Assembly: GCA_029747585.1 (NCBI GenBank)
Contig: JAPEVF010000115.1
Span: 41,387-105,386, forward strand
DNA from: Pleurotus djamor
Taxonomy: Eukaryota > Basidiomycota > Agaricomycetes > Agaricales > Pleurotaceae
DNA: 64,000 nucleotides
Direction: 5' to 3'
Shown here in pieces: positions 10,593 through 22,591 of this stretch (its first letter is position 1; every line of letters starts with the position of its first letter). Made by a program: the position numbers and the translations under genes. The notes under the pieces were generated by a model. That model was not told the origin of the DNA and did no database searches. It saw nothing but the letters and a program-made list of their open reading frames with translations.

Positions 10593-12502
10593 TCAGACGG
10601 CATCCATGGTCGACATCGCCACATTGACCATCTCACCGAGATTGACACCTTTCGCCAGCTCTCTCAAACGACCCCATTCCACCCACCAATTGTCGGCTTC
10701 ATCTTCAGCGTCGTAACCAAACACCTCCTTTATTTCAACCCATTCTGGGGTCTCTTCTGCGTCGCTGGTGGCAGACAGCGGACTCAGACCAGCGTCTCGC
10801 TTCGCCCGCATCCCTGCATCTCTGCCCTCTTGGAAGTCTCCAGGAGGCATAGTCATGAACTGTACAACCCCGCATTCACCGCTGATCACTGATGAACATC
10901 GTGGTTGCCGTAACTCCTCAAAAGCCCAAAGGAAGCTCCCAATTTGATCCTCTGACCGGAGGTGGGAAAAGAGTTTCGCAAGAACAGCGCCGTCTTCAAT
11001 CGTTAGAGAGCAGTCTTGGATTGACCCTGGCTGATGATGGCATTAGCGAATCGCGATAATTGGGCAAGGCCGCGATCAAACAAAGAGATAGGACTAACTG
11101 GAATGGGATGAGCGGCCGATCCTATCAGGACCAACTTTCCGTCCTCATGGACCCAGTCTTCCACTTGCGCATCCGCCATGACCGGTATACATTGGACACG
11201 TTTCACCAACTTACTGAGCTTCCGTAATCTGGGATTTGCGAAAGATCAATAAAATAAGGGTAACTTGCAGGTGGGTGGTGCTTACCGAGGCTCGCATGAC
11301 TGAAGAATATCCTGAAGGCCCTTAACATGTGAGGGGTGGTACCAGTCGTTCTCCAAGCCCGTGGCAGGGCCATAGACGTACATCGCCATGTCTTCTGGGT
11401 TGCCACCCTNAAAAGCGTGATTAAACGTGGTAATTGTTGTTTAATTATTGCAGAGATCGAGACGCACTGTCGGGAAAGCGAGCACCGCTTTACCATTTCC
11501 GAACCACGAATACATCGTAACCTACACAAAAAAGGCCAAACAATTAGTGCGCCTGCAGTGATAAGAGATGGATAAGGCGTACAAGGTCCTGATCCCAAAA
11601 AGACATTAGATCAGGGTCGTTCAGCATAAGGGCCTTGGGAACAGTCGTGCTGGAAAACGTTGTTAGAAAACTGATCGGCGAAATGAACATTGTACCTGCA
11701 TCATACCTGTACATGACCAGGCCGGTAGGGACGAGAGGCGGAACATCCATCACCGCCCTCGAGATGCCTCCCAAACCGTCAGAGCAAACGATGACATGAG
11801 CTTGTATCTTCTCTCCCGACTCGAGCATCACAACGGCGTTTTCGGGATCGACGTCGACAACGCGGCAGCCCAAGCGAACTTTCGCACCGGACGACACGGC
11901 GTTATCGTATAATAGTTTGCGAAGATCGGCATGCTGTGACCGGGGGATGTAGCCAGAGATCAAGGCACGAAAAAGGGGAACGTACATGCATGAAGACGAA
12001 CTCGCCTCGCGTTTCTCGTAGCATTTCATCGTCCCAGATATGTTTACCCAGTAGTTCTCCAGTTTCAACTGCAAAAAGTTGGATGAGCGTGTTAGGAGGT
12101 AAACGAAAAATATTTTCGAACGCACAAAGCAGCAGGTCGATGGCCATCGACTTTGTCCCTATGGACTTGATATCATCCTTTAGCCCCCAATGATAGAGAA
12201 TTTTTGAGAGATTGGGGGCCATCCGGACGCCGCCATACGACTGCAAAGCTCGTACTGAGAATGTCTCAGTTGACAAGAAAACGCGATGAACGCACCGTGT
12301 TAAGTTCAGTGTTCTGCTCCAGCACCGTGACGCGATGACCAACACGCCGCAGTGCAATGGCACACGCCAGGCCCGACATTCCCCCACCTACGACGACAAA
12401 GTGTATCGCGAGCTCCGTCTGCTTCGGGGACTTCTGTCATTACGCTCCGGTCAGAAATGGGGAGAGCAGAGGGAGCAGAATGCGCACGGGATTGATAGTC
12501 AT
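10593..12502 (-). CDS. FAD-dependent monooxygenase (salicylate hydroxylase-like)
   Basis: Flavoprotein hydroxylase of the class A type, using FAD and NAD(P)H to hydroxylate a small, often aromatic, substrate. A first exon from ATG 12502 (MTINP) joins KSPKQTELA, then the Rossmann dinucleotide fold VVVGGGMSGLACAIALRRVG with the acidic end VTVLEQ (about 12340-12400). Further on are the conserved Arg region ADLRKLLYDNA, a second FAD contact IVCSDGLGG, then GKLVLIGSAAHPIPV (the GD-like motif, here GSAAHP) and the closing helix TIEDGAVLAKLF. The C-terminus is MSTMDAV with TGA 10595-10593. At least six exons. A TATAAAT lies 54 bases upstream (12556-12562). An N at 11410 falls near an intron. The substrate is not predictable. 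It is convergent with the BioF-like gene. Confidence 0.83.
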
Positions 12503-12555
12503 GGCTGTTTGGGGTCGAGGGGAGGCTTTGTTTGGTTGGGGTGGACGAGAGGGGA

Positions 12556-12562
12556 ATTTATA
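12556..12562 (-). promoter_or_regulatory. TATA box of FAD monooxygenase
   Basis: TATAAAT on the minus strand, 54 bases before ATG 12502, followed by a C/T-rich leader. Position and sequence are typical of a fungal core promoter. Confidence 0.5.
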
Positions 12563-12881
12563 AGGGCGGGGCATGGTGGAATATAGTATGGAAGGTAATA
12601 AAAATAAAAATACCAAATAAAGGTTGTTGCGATCCCGATCATGTCGTTATATGCTTCCGTTGGTGTCAAATACTAAAGTATTCGGTAAAGAAAGCCTGTT
12701 AAGTCCCAGATTTTCCACAAAGCGTCCGCCCTTCAAGCTTCACGAATTTAAGGGTGAAATGTTGCGCTTTCCTCCTTTTAAACACATGATGGGATTCAGG
12801 AGCGCTGAGCACTGGGGCTTAGCTCTGATCGGGCACTTTTCATGAACTAGACGACTTTTACCATATGTACACCCACAAACG
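12563..12881. other. Upstream of FAD monooxygenase, downstream of GUP1
   Basis: About 320 bases with an A-rich patch (12597-12622) and no gene that I can recognise. It holds the upstream promoter of the FAD monooxygenase and the 3' region of GUP1; both are minus-strand genes. Confidence 0.4.
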
Positions 12882-15224
12882 TTAGCATCTACGATAGATC
12901 CCATGGCGCATTTCCTCTTCACTGCGTTACACCAAGGGAAGAACGGATGTAAATAAAAGTGATCTCCCATGAGCCAGCCCAGAGGTAGATGATTTACGTA
13001 CCGATATTCGAACATGAGATGTGCAGCAACGAAAAGACAGAAGATGGAAAACAGTAAGCACCGCGTACCTGTAAAAGACGCAGAAGTGTGACTAGGGTGA
13101 AGGATGGAAGGACGAGGCTTCTCAGGGATACTCACCGTCCGCCGTTCCAAGCAATTGTTCAAGGAAGAACTTTACACCGTCTATCCCAATGACAAACCCG
13201 ACTAGGTTGGCCGCCATCAACATCAGAATATTCGCCGCTGCACCCAGAGCGCACACATGGCGATACCAGGGTTTGTGTGCAAACTAGAATGTGAAGTATG
13301 AAATGAACGTGAGATTTTGGACAAGATGAATTCATGTGAGGACGCGTGAAAAGGTTCGGTGTCGGGGACGGAAGTGAGGGGGACCTACGTTGGAAGCGGG
13401 AAGCAGATAGCTGGCCACAAGTTCTGGAATAACGAAGAGACTGACAAGCCAACCCCATGCCAACAAACGGAAAGTGAGATCATGCCATAGCGCCACGAAC
13501 GTGAAAACGAGCAGGGTGTTGACTACGACGTTCTTCGCGCCACCTAGGGGAACATAGATGTAGCTGATCAAAGAAATGAATGAGAGAGGCCGAGAAATTA
13601 AAGAGGATTGTAATCACCGGATGATCCAAAGATTGTAGCTACGATGCCAACTCCTCCAAAACCCGGAGACGGAATAATTATTCGCCATGCAACGAACCAT
13701 ATTTTCAGGGGGATCGATATTATCAAGGAGTGCCCACAGTCGGAAAAATCTCCAGGGAATCAGAAGCTACGAAAAAGGAGATGAGTTAAGGGTTGACGGA
13801 GGAGAAAGGAAGGCGACCTTTAGCCAGACGATGATGAGGTTCCAAAACCCAACCATACTAATCTCAGCGGGCGTATCTCCGCCCCAGGCTTTGATGTCTT
13901 TGATGGCCACAACATACATATAGTGGAGTATGAACTCCATGGTCCCGAGTGATATCAAGAACCTCACAAGATATCGAGCGGAAGAAGACCACGAAATCTT
14001 GACGGGTCGGCGATGCTACACCGACGCGTGAGCGAGACATGGCAACCCTACAGGCCTGACTTACCTGCCAGATGTAGTCGTTGAACGTCATTATAGGACC
14101 GGCGATATAGAGCGGCGCGTATATGGCATAGGATAGGTAGTTGATGAATGAGTAAAAGGCTAGGGGGTGCGCAGTTGATACCCGAGTCTTTTCATTCAGA
14201 TTTCGTCCTGCCTTGGATTGCGATGGGTCATTGTCATCGACCGCAGTAAAATAGTTTTAGAAATATTTACATCAAACGGACCGGAATGCTGGGAAGCCCA
14301 GTGATAGTCCATGGAGAAGGAGATCAACCTGAGAACGGTGATGTTGAAGCCAATGTGCCATCTTGAGTGGAGGCCATTCCACTCGTCCTAAGCGAGGATG
14401 AGGCAGCAACTTGTGTGGGTGAGGGGTAGCACGCACCAGGTACGATAGACTCGGAATTATGTCGCCATAGACATATCCGTTATACCTGTCGTTCGCAAGG
14501 AGAACGATCCCATTGAATATCCATGTGAGCCACGGTGCAGCCCTGGACTGACCACACATCTTCGCAATGAGGAAATTAAGAGACAGTATGACAAGGATTT
14601 TGAAGATGCTGGTGCCATGGAGGACGACTAGCATCATGATGGAAAATATGAGATTATAGGGAATGAGGTGTAGGTTATCTTGCCACGAGTTGCCGGCAGC
14701 TCGTGAGTAGACATATTTGAGGGATAAATATGCTGCAGCAGTGACTGAGAGTATGGGTATATTTCCGCGAAATGAGTGGTATTGTGCGTCGCTGTCGTCC
14801 TAGACGGAGGTGAGCCGTTACATCAGGGCCTATGAGTCGAAGGACATACAACTTTACGGCCAAAGAGCCAGCCATCAGACAGCCTACGCTCGTAAAATGG
14901 GTAATTAGGATGCGATTCTACAAATTTTTGAACGTCCCGTATATTCATCATAAGGCCATAGGACATACGTTTGCTTAGAGTCATGGGTATCCAAAACATT
15001 ATAGGTAACACGACGCAGGTTACAGCGATATAAAATTTGAATTCCAGCGTATTCCACCGCGCCTGTGGTCGCATTTCAGTGTCCTTCCCATCTCGCCGCC
15101 TGGTCGAAGGAATGTCCACGGTAAGCCCAGTAATGCCCATTTTCTCCTCGTCTCGGTGTTCGAAATAATTTAGATGGTGTGGTTGTGGCAGGCTCAACGA
15201 TTGGACGCTGTCATCAGCTACCAT
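12882..15224 (-). CDS. GUP1: GUP1-type membrane-bound O-acyltransferase (MBOAT)
   Basis: Multi-pass ER/plasma-membrane acyltransferase; in yeast GUP1 remodels GPI-anchor lipids and affects glycerol uptake and wall integrity. ATG 15224 gives a hydrophilic N-terminus, then [20 protein letters not shown] (first membrane span), [17 protein letters not shown], many hydrophobic segments, the block [53 protein letters not shown] with PLGG, and [20 protein letters not shown], which holds the MBOAT active-site His (LWHD, near 13480). The last exon ends [12 protein letters not shown] with TAA 12884-12882, matching the family's C-terminus. About ten exons, all joined in frame with short GT-AG introns. 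It is divergent from the CK2 subunit gene, about 250 bases apart. Confidence 0.92.
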
Positions 15225-15480
15225 GCCACTAGAGCGAAGCAGAACCAAGGACTGGCAGGGTCCCGTTTGAAAGGTGGTTGTGGTTTGCGGTTGAATGAGT
15301 GGATAAGCCCAATGCGGCGTGACGCGATATCAAACGCCGTCACGAGCGAGCACGAGGCAAGTTCGTCACAGCTCTCTCGTGACTCTTGTCACCACCGTCG
15401 CCGAGGCCAGCTTCAACTCCCTCAAAATCCATACTACTTCCATCACCAGTTGGTTGCTCTCGTTCCCTCGTTTTCTCATT
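15225..15480. promoter_or_regulatory. Shared divergent promoter region GUP1 / CK2 beta
   Basis: About 255 bases separate ATG 15224 (minus) from the first certain CK2-beta exon (plus). It must contain both promoters and the unlocated 5' exon of the kinase subunit. No clear TATA box; no specific operator identified. Confidence 0.4.
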
Positions 15481-16582
15481 TCTGACTCTGATGTCGCCAC
15501 TGTAGTGGAGGAAGTCTCAACTGGCTCGGATTCGGACTATTCCAGGTGTGTACTGCTTCCTCTTCCCCGTTCACACTCCTCTAATTCACAAAATATCTAT
15601 CAATCTAGCTCGGTAAGATAAATCTCCAATGAGCTCCTGGCTGCTCGTGTCTGATGCTGGCGGCTAGTGGATCTCCTGGTTTCTATCATCCAAGGGGAAC
15701 GAGTACTTTTGCGAGGTCGATGAAGACTTCATCCTCGATCGATTCAATCTGACGGGGCTTAACAACGAGGTCCAAAACTACTCGCAGGCCTTGGATCTCA
15801 TAACGGATAACCTAGGTGAGTTGCATGGGAACTTCGAGGCCGCTAGCGTGCTCAATGAAATCGCCTAGATGATGAAATTCAGGATGAGTTGAGGGGGACT
15901 CTCGACGTCCAAGCTCGTGTCCTGTACGGTTTGATCCATGCTAGGTGGATCGTCACGGCGAGGGGACTTGCCAAAATGGTCTGTCATGGCTCTGAAACTC
16001 CTCGGTGACGTCGTTTGACGATATAACAGATTGAAAAATACAAGCGTGCGGAATTTGGGCGATGTCCACGTGTGCTTTGCCAACAACAAGCTCTACTCCC
16101 TGTTGGACTCACCGACATCCCATTCGAAAAATCTGTGAAACTATACTGTGGACGCTGCGAAGATCTGTATTCACCGAAGTCCTCACGGCATGGCTCTATC
16201 GACGGTGCCTATTTCGGCACAACCTTCCCTCATCTACTCTTCCTTGTATACCCTACCCTCATACCGCCGAAGTCTGGACCAGCAGATGCTAGCGCTAGCT
16301 CAAGGGATGGTTCAAGCAGACGCAATGTTGGCAGGCTGAGAGAAGAACCTGAGCAAGAGGGCGGCGGGGAGCTTTTCAGCACGGCTGGAATAGCTCTGAA
16401 AGCTGAGAGATATCGGCCAAAAATTTATGGATTCCAACTCCATGAAATCGCTAAGCTGCAACGATGGCAAGAGGCTGTTCGTGACAGGTGCGCATCCTTT
16501 CCCTTTCCCACCCTTCCGTTGGTTTGAATACCCTGTATTACAGGCAAATTGCGAGGCTAGAAGAACTCGAAGAGAGGGTGTA
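15481..16582 (+). CDS. ckb1: Protein kinase CK2 regulatory (beta) subunit
   Basis: The beta subunit dimerises through a zinc ribbon and docks the catalytic alpha subunits of CK2 in nucleus and cytoplasm. An acidic N-terminal exon reads [20 protein letters not shown]. It joins [48 protein letters not shown] and [17 protein letters not shown]. The zinc finger is [12 protein letters not shown] with YCGRCEDLY; all four Cys are present. The tail has the alpha-binding [10 protein letters not shown] and ends [16 protein letters not shown] 16580-16582. Between the first exon (ending 15545) and the exon at 15668, a four-base micro-exon CTCG at 15609-15612 restores frame and gives the conserved Ser-Ser-Trp. 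The initiator ATG lies in an upstream exon that I could not fix. An insertion of Ser/Arg residues sits between the Zn finger and the C-terminal part. Confidence 0.92.
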
Positions 16583-16871
16583 AGTATCGTCCTGGCTAGA
16601 CGATGCTCTTGTATGACTGGCGTATTTATATTAATGGCCGACAACGGCAGTACACACACGTCTAATCGAAGGCATTTTCCAACTCCTTATCTGCGTGTGC
16701 TTCTATTGTTTCTGATAAGACATCGTCATTCTTTCGCATGGCGTCGATGTAGGTGGTACCGATCGTAGCCTCCAGCATCACATCGTACACGAGACACTTG
16801 ATCCGACTGTTGCATAACTTATAAGTAGTACCGCGTCATAGGCAATTCGCCTGATCCTGAAGCTGGCCCTT

Positions 16872-18186
16872 ATGGCTCAAACATCGACTATGTCTCCTCG
16901 AACGACAATAACAATCCCCTCCGCTACACCTGGTTGGAACCTTGACGCTTGGAAATTCACTCCAGATGGCAATGTTTGCAAGAATCCTCGGCCTGTTATC
17001 GTGATGTATATCTGCCTTGAAAATCCCTGCACAAGAATGACTACTGACTTCATGCGATCGGACCAGGGCCCATGGTTTGAGCGGCAACAAGCAGATGGGC
17101 TTAGCCTCGTACGCCGAAGCCTTCTGCACTCTGGGATATGCATGCATCGTCTTCGACTACCGTCGATGGGGCACTTCAGGTGCGTCTGTGTGCGCCACTC
17201 AAAATACCTCTGAATCTGAAGGCTGAAAGATGGGACTCCAAAAAGGGTGATCAATGTCTCTGAGCAGCTTGAGGATTATCGGACTGTCATAAAATATGTT
17301 AGGCACCAAGCTGAGTATGACCCTGCGCGGGTGGTACTCTGGGGTACTAGCTTTTCAGGTGATTGGCCAAATCCCTACTCAAGCGAATTGTCATTGATGT
17401 TCCCCAAGGTGGCCATGCTATTAAGCTTGCTAGCGAGGTGAGCCTCGGTGATCTCAATATCTTCAGTTTGATCAATGTGACTAATCGAAAATCTTGAGCC
17501 CGAGTTGAATGTCCATGCCGCCATCGCCCAAATCCCGTACACTGGCATTCTGCCCAAGGCCGACGTTACCACAGCTTATGTCAAGACTCTGACCCTCGCT
17601 GCGTACGACTGGGTCAAACAATCACTTGGGCTCGCGCCCGTGTATGTTCCAACATTTATGAGAACCAGTAGCGAAGTTGGGCTATTAATTCTTGAGGATG
17701 AAGGCCTCGAATTCTTTGCTTCACAGTGGCACGAAACGTGAGCGACTGGTTCGATTTCATAAACTTATTATACGTGATGCTCAGAGCTCACCCTCACATA
17801 GTGGTTGGATCAATGAGGCAAGTGGACGCGTCCAGTGGATTGAAGCCTTATCCATGATGAGACGTCCATAGATTTCGGCTTCCACAGNCATTTGAACTGT
17901 TCAAATACAAGCCCGCAGCAAAGGCATTCGAAATTGAATGTCCTTTACTGCTGGTTGCTGGCCTTCTCGACATCATATGCTCAGTAGATGGAATCGAATC
18001 TGTGTCTCGCCTTGCGAAAGGATCTGAATATGTCGGCATTCAGTCTGGTGCGCCTCGAGCTTACGCTTGGTTGTTGGATGTTTGCTGATTATCCTAGCCG
18101 GACACTTTGACTTCTATCCTGGAAACAAATACTTCGCCGAGTCGATAGCGGCGCAGCTGCGATTCCTGGAGCAACTTTCGAACTGA
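16872..18186 (+). CDS. Alpha/beta-hydrolase fold protein
   Basis: Starts at ATG 16872. Spliced exons give VIVMAHGLSGNKQMGLASYA (oxyanion HG motif near 17070), YACIVFDYRRWGTSDGTPKR, an amphipathic stretch, and the nucleophile elbow WGTSFSGGHA, whose Ser lies just before the intron beginning near 17359. Later parts include CPLLLVAGLLDIICSV (region of the acid residue) and the catalytic His in GHFDFYPG near 18095; the end is RFLEQLSN, TGA 18184-18186. These features fit a serine hydrolase related to dienelactone hydrolase or BAAT-type esterases. Substrate and cellular place are not predictable; there is no obvious signal peptide. One N at 17888. The downstream gene PPE1 is only about 105 bases away on the same strand. 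Confidence 0.78.
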
Positions 18187-18290
18187 CTCCTAGTCTCTCC
18201 TATGCAATGAACCCCTGAATGTACCGATTCCTGACATCCTGTAGCCAGCTTGTGTCTCTTTGTACTCTACTAGTACTAGTATCCTCAGCT

Positions 18291-19826
18291 ATGCCATCCG
18301 ATCTCTATCGCTCTGCTCTAAGTGCTCGCCTCGCCAAACTTCCTCCAGATCTCCCTCATCCTTCTGTCATGGATGGAGACGCCGAGGACGAGGAATCTGA
18401 AGAAGCCGATTCCATTGGGGCGCTACCAGGCAGCGGTTTAGGTCCTCCTGCAATGCAAGTTTTTGCCCACCACCGAGCACGTTTCGGGATGTACTCATAG
18501 TGATACTCGCCTTTGTGTAAAGGCCTGCTCGCAACCCTCGCACCAAAGCCAAACGACCACCAAATCCTGACTTTGCGCCGATTTCAGCTCAAGGATTCTT
18601 CGATGAGGCGTCTCAGGTTGAAGTGCCGTCGCGAGGCTTGGATTTTCGTGTGTATTATACACCGCCTAAATTGTCCGATGGAACTGTAATGGTGTGCCAT
18701 CATGGGGCTGGGTACTCTGGTTTGGCGTTCGCGTGTTTTGCGAAGGAGGTTACAGCCATATCCAAGGGTGAATGTGGAATGCTTACATTTGATGCACGCC
18801 GCCACGGTAAGCAAACACTTTCGGTGCTTATGCATGTGGCTCAACTGTGAACAGGGAAGACGGTAGCGCCATCGAACGATGATGAAAACCTATTGGTGGA
18901 TGTCCTTGTTGAAGATCTCTTCGAGTTACTGCAGACTATATTCCCAGATCCCAAGANTTCCCCCAGTCTTTTGGTATGCGCGTTTCTACGAACTCCTTGT
19001 CCTTCGTGTAGCTGATGTGAAGGTCTAGCTTATCGGNCACAGCATGGGAGGCTCCGTAGTCGCTAGAGCATGTCCTAAATTACTCGACAAGCGGTATCAT
19101 ATCGTTGGCGTCACGGTTATAGACGTTGTAGAAGGTATGCGAAATAAGACACTGCNTGGAACTATCCCGGACCTATGATCTCCCTAGGTTCCGCTATCGA
19201 AGCCCTCCCCCATATGCACAGCTTGTTAAATGCTCGACCAGACGGATTCGATTCCTTGGAAGAAGCCATTGAATGGCAGTACGTCCGATATCTGTGTTAC
19301 CCGACCTTTTTCCATGCTTAGAATTCCGCAGTGTCTCTACGAATACTATCAGGAATTCGCACTCTGCGAGGGTATCCATNCCTTCNATCTTTNTTCCATC
19401 GAATTCGAAATCACCTCTTGTCCCTGCCTTTGTATGGCGGACGCCCCTTCGCTCGACGGCTCCTTACTGGACAAGTTAGTCACACCTTCATCCTCACCCT
19501 TTGCATAATACTGAACTCCTCACAGGCTGGTTCAAAGGACTGTCGAGCACATTCCTTGCAGCCCGCACAGCCCGCTTGCTTGTACTGGCTGGCCATGATC
19601 GGCTGGATAAAGAGCTGATGATCGGCCAAATGCAAGGCAAGTTCCAATTAATGGTGATCCCCAATGTCGGACATGTAGTACAAGAGGTGAGTATTCTGTT
19701 TTCCAACGGTATCGGAGCTCATATCTGGCTCAGGATGATCCTAAACGTCTCGCTGAGATCATGGTAGAATTTTGGAGGCGCAACGAAAGGGTACTNGCTG
19801 GTATCAAGAAAGTCGGTGAAGATTGA
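18291..19826 (+). CDS. PPE1: Protein phosphatase methylesterase 1
   Basis: Removes the C-terminal carboxymethyl group of the PP2A catalytic subunit, thereby lowering assembly of regulatory B subunits. ATG 18291 gives [20 protein letters not shown], an acidic linker, then [52 protein letters not shown], the nucleophile motif [10 protein letters not shown] (near 19040), [18 protein letters not shown], and [16 protein letters not shown] with the His motif NVGHVVQED near 19675. These blocks are diagnostic of PPE1/PME-1. Stop TGA 19824-19826 after KKVGED. About eight exons; Ns at 18957, 19037 and a few more. An in-frame upstream ATG at 18219 would add a hydrophobic leader; I prefer 18291 because family members begin close to SDLYR. 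Confidence 0.92.
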
Positions 19827-20088
19827 TCGTGATGTTGTCGTGTAGATGTACAGATCTGAAGCTACAAAAGAAATGTTGTACATCAACCGGGTATGTTGAG
19901 AAAGCTAATGAAAGCAAGGTGTGGAGGGAAATAGGGTAATGATACAAGGAGGGTAATGATCGTAGTGATATACTAATCGGATGGTAAGACAATACTTTTT
20001 GGCCACCGGAGTGGACGTTGACTAAAATACAGTTTGGAATTGGAAATGAGAGTGGAGTATCGCTTGCGAAGCGATTACTGGCTAGTCC

Positions 20089-21466
20089 TCAAAGCAAGAC
20101 TTGAGACATTGGTGTTCGGCGACTGTCTGGAGTTTGATATTCCGACGACGATCTTGGATTACTGGAAGGGTTCTGCATTAGGCATTTTCTCCAATCGACG
20201 AACATGAAGAAGATACTTACATGGTACTGCATCTCCGGCGGGGCTATTTGATGCATGTAGATCGGCGATAGCTGCTTCAAGTTGCTGCAAACGTAGCGCG
20301 TCGGTTGGTGTGAGCACATTGCTTTGAATCGGTGTGACTTACTGTAGCAGTTTCGTCGTACACGGCATTATTATGGAAGAACCGTGCCCACGCGAGGAGC
20401 TCCGTTTCAGAAGCAGAAGAACGCACGCTATAGCCGGCGTCAGTAAAACGTTAGAGGGGGTAGAGGATAATCGAAATTGACTGACATATGGGCGGCGAAA
20501 CGGATCCCTAAGCGGACAGCTTCATTTGAGGTTTTGCGGTTCACGAAAAGGTGCTTTAGGGCCGAGAAGATGAGGACATCTGCTTTCTGGGATGAGGGTT
20601 CTGGTGTTGATTGAACGTATGATTCCTAAGTGGGTTATTCTAAGTTGATGCCCTGAAAATGGTGCGCGAATCATTTTGACTTACGACCGTGCGATGGAGG
20701 CACTCTGCATCATAGCAATAACGCTTGGCCAAAGGTTCGCTAGTGGATCCAATTATGCTTTTCATGTGGCAATCGAGTCTAGAGTGTAATTGTGATTAGA
20801 GGGTGGTCATGCAAGTTCTTTAGGGTTGTACATACGTGACGAACGACCGGCGGAGGGTGATGAAGGTCTCCTCATCGAAAAGAACCCAGTTGCTCAACAT
20901 TCGATCTAAATGCAAGATAGCTTGATTCCAGTGTTTACGCGCTGCTTTCATCCAAGCTTTTGTGGCTTCGGGTGACTGCGACGCGCTGGAACACGAAGAC
21001 GACGAAGAGGAAGACGACCCAGATGAAGTTGAAAAGGAAGACATTTGTGAGGACGCGGTACCGGGTCGCTTCGTTTTCAGTTTATTAGAAGGGACCGTGG
21101 AAGCCATAGAGTGCATGGAATAACGCGTGTCTGGGTGTTTGGATGAAGGCGAACCGATATGGAACGTANTCAGGCGGTGATCGGAACCCGCTGGGGGAGG
21201 GGATGCGACGCGGAAGGAAGTGTACTGGTCGGGGCTCCTTGGGGAAGGAGGAGCGGGTAATAGAATTTCAGATGTTCTGAGGGAAGGTGCCATGAATGGG
21301 CCTACAACCGGCATTGTGAGAAATGGGGAGTGTGGAGAAAGGGCGGCGCTCTGCTTGAAGTGAGAGAAAGAGGGTTTTGACGGTGCCGAAGATGGGTCTG
21401 ACGAGTGGAGAGAACTTGAGCTTCGTTTATATTTCAACGAAAAACAGAGGGACCCTGATCCCCCAT
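20089..21466 (-). CDS. Hypothetical protein, Ser-rich N-terminus, helical core
   Basis: I do not recognise the family. The N-terminal exon (to about 20830) is rich in Ser and Pro, with a run of Ser and Thr before a helical core beginning TKAWMKAARKHWNQAILHLD and ETFITLRRSFVTYV. Later exons read KADVLIFSALKHLFVNRKTS, AVRLGIRFAAHM, ETELLAWARFFHNNAVYDET and QLEAAIADLHASN; the C-terminus is TPMSQVLL with TGA 20091-20089. The alpha-helical repeats suggest a cytoplasmic interaction protein. The 5' end is doubtful: ATG 21466 would need one extra base in the T run near 21440 to reach the main frame, otherwise the start lies in an upstream exon. One N at 21170. Convergent with PPE1. Confidence 0.62.
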
Positions 21467-22591
21467 GTTTCTCCCCAGGTTGCGGGGATTGGTCGGCATT
21501 TCACCTTAGGGCATGGCGAGTGTGAGGGGAAGTGGTATTCCATCAGTGCTTATTGTCCGAACATACCCCAATCAATTAGGCTTGCATATTACGACACGCT
21601 GGAGATGGTTCGGAGGTAGTTCGAGGCTTTCTTTCGGAAAATACAAGGCATCCTAGGAAATTGCCTGCTGAGCGGACAGCCAGCACACGCAAGGAGACCG
21701 TCGACCGATCGTGCTACCACAAAGAGGACATCGAGGACGATAATTCACGATTTTTATCAAAAAGGAAATTGGTGTGTTCAGGCCTTGAACGGATGTGTCG
21801 ATACGACTCCTTCGATTGTTGCGTTGCTCGCGTGATGACTTGCTATGGCCCTCTACGGTGTACAGTCAGCTACAGCTAGCTTGGATGGTGCGGGCCTATT
21901 TAATAAGAGTGTAAGACAGATTTTCGATGGAGAAGGGAGAAAACGAAACAACCTTTGTACGTCAACATGTCTCATCGATGGTCTTTTCCAACTTCCAGTT
22001 CTGGGGTGACCGATGATTTACCGTATGTTTGAATACCGTATCAGCTCCGTGAGAAAGGAGATGTGGACCATCTCNNANNNNNNNNGACGATGATGGCAGT
22101 TGTGCAGCAGAGGACGCCAAAGACACCGATGGGTCAAGGTGGANGTTGACCACGTTGAGTGGCGGTGGCGGCGTTGGTTGCCAGAAAGGGAATCTCCTGT
22201 TCNCTCCTAATGCGTAAAAAAGCCGCAGGTAAGTACACGTACCCTGCGAGGTGCGTAGACGTACACAGTATNCTNACANNNCNNNANNGACTACTTGTCT
22301 GGCGGAAGGAANGACTNTACTAGCTACTCNNNGCAATGACCCTCGAGTCTCACCTAGAATTTTGTGGTTAGGCCAGTGGTCTGGATGGAAGTGCTCTATT
22401 TGGTCTCAATGACCGGCGTCAGCACGGGGCCACCTGTATCTGAGGGATGGAATGAGCACACATAAAGTCCTCTTAAACTCGAGGGCTTGGGCGAACATCA
22501 AGATATCCCCTCTACAAGTTTTCACAGGCACCACATCTGCATTGTTTTCGACTGCNTAGATCATCAACGTTCAACAGCAATCTCCTTGTNA
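21467..22591. other. Gene-poor stretch with clustered Ns
   Basis: No coding frame with recognisable similarity. Ns cluster at 22075-22085, 22272-22290 and 22330, which suggests poor base calls or collapsed alleles. Probably promoter sequence for the flanking divergent genes. Confidence 0.4.

Noticed and set aside
20820..21060. Ser-rich stretch as a transposon or mucin
   Set aside because: The polyserine run is a simple low-complexity linker within the orphan gene at 20089-21466.
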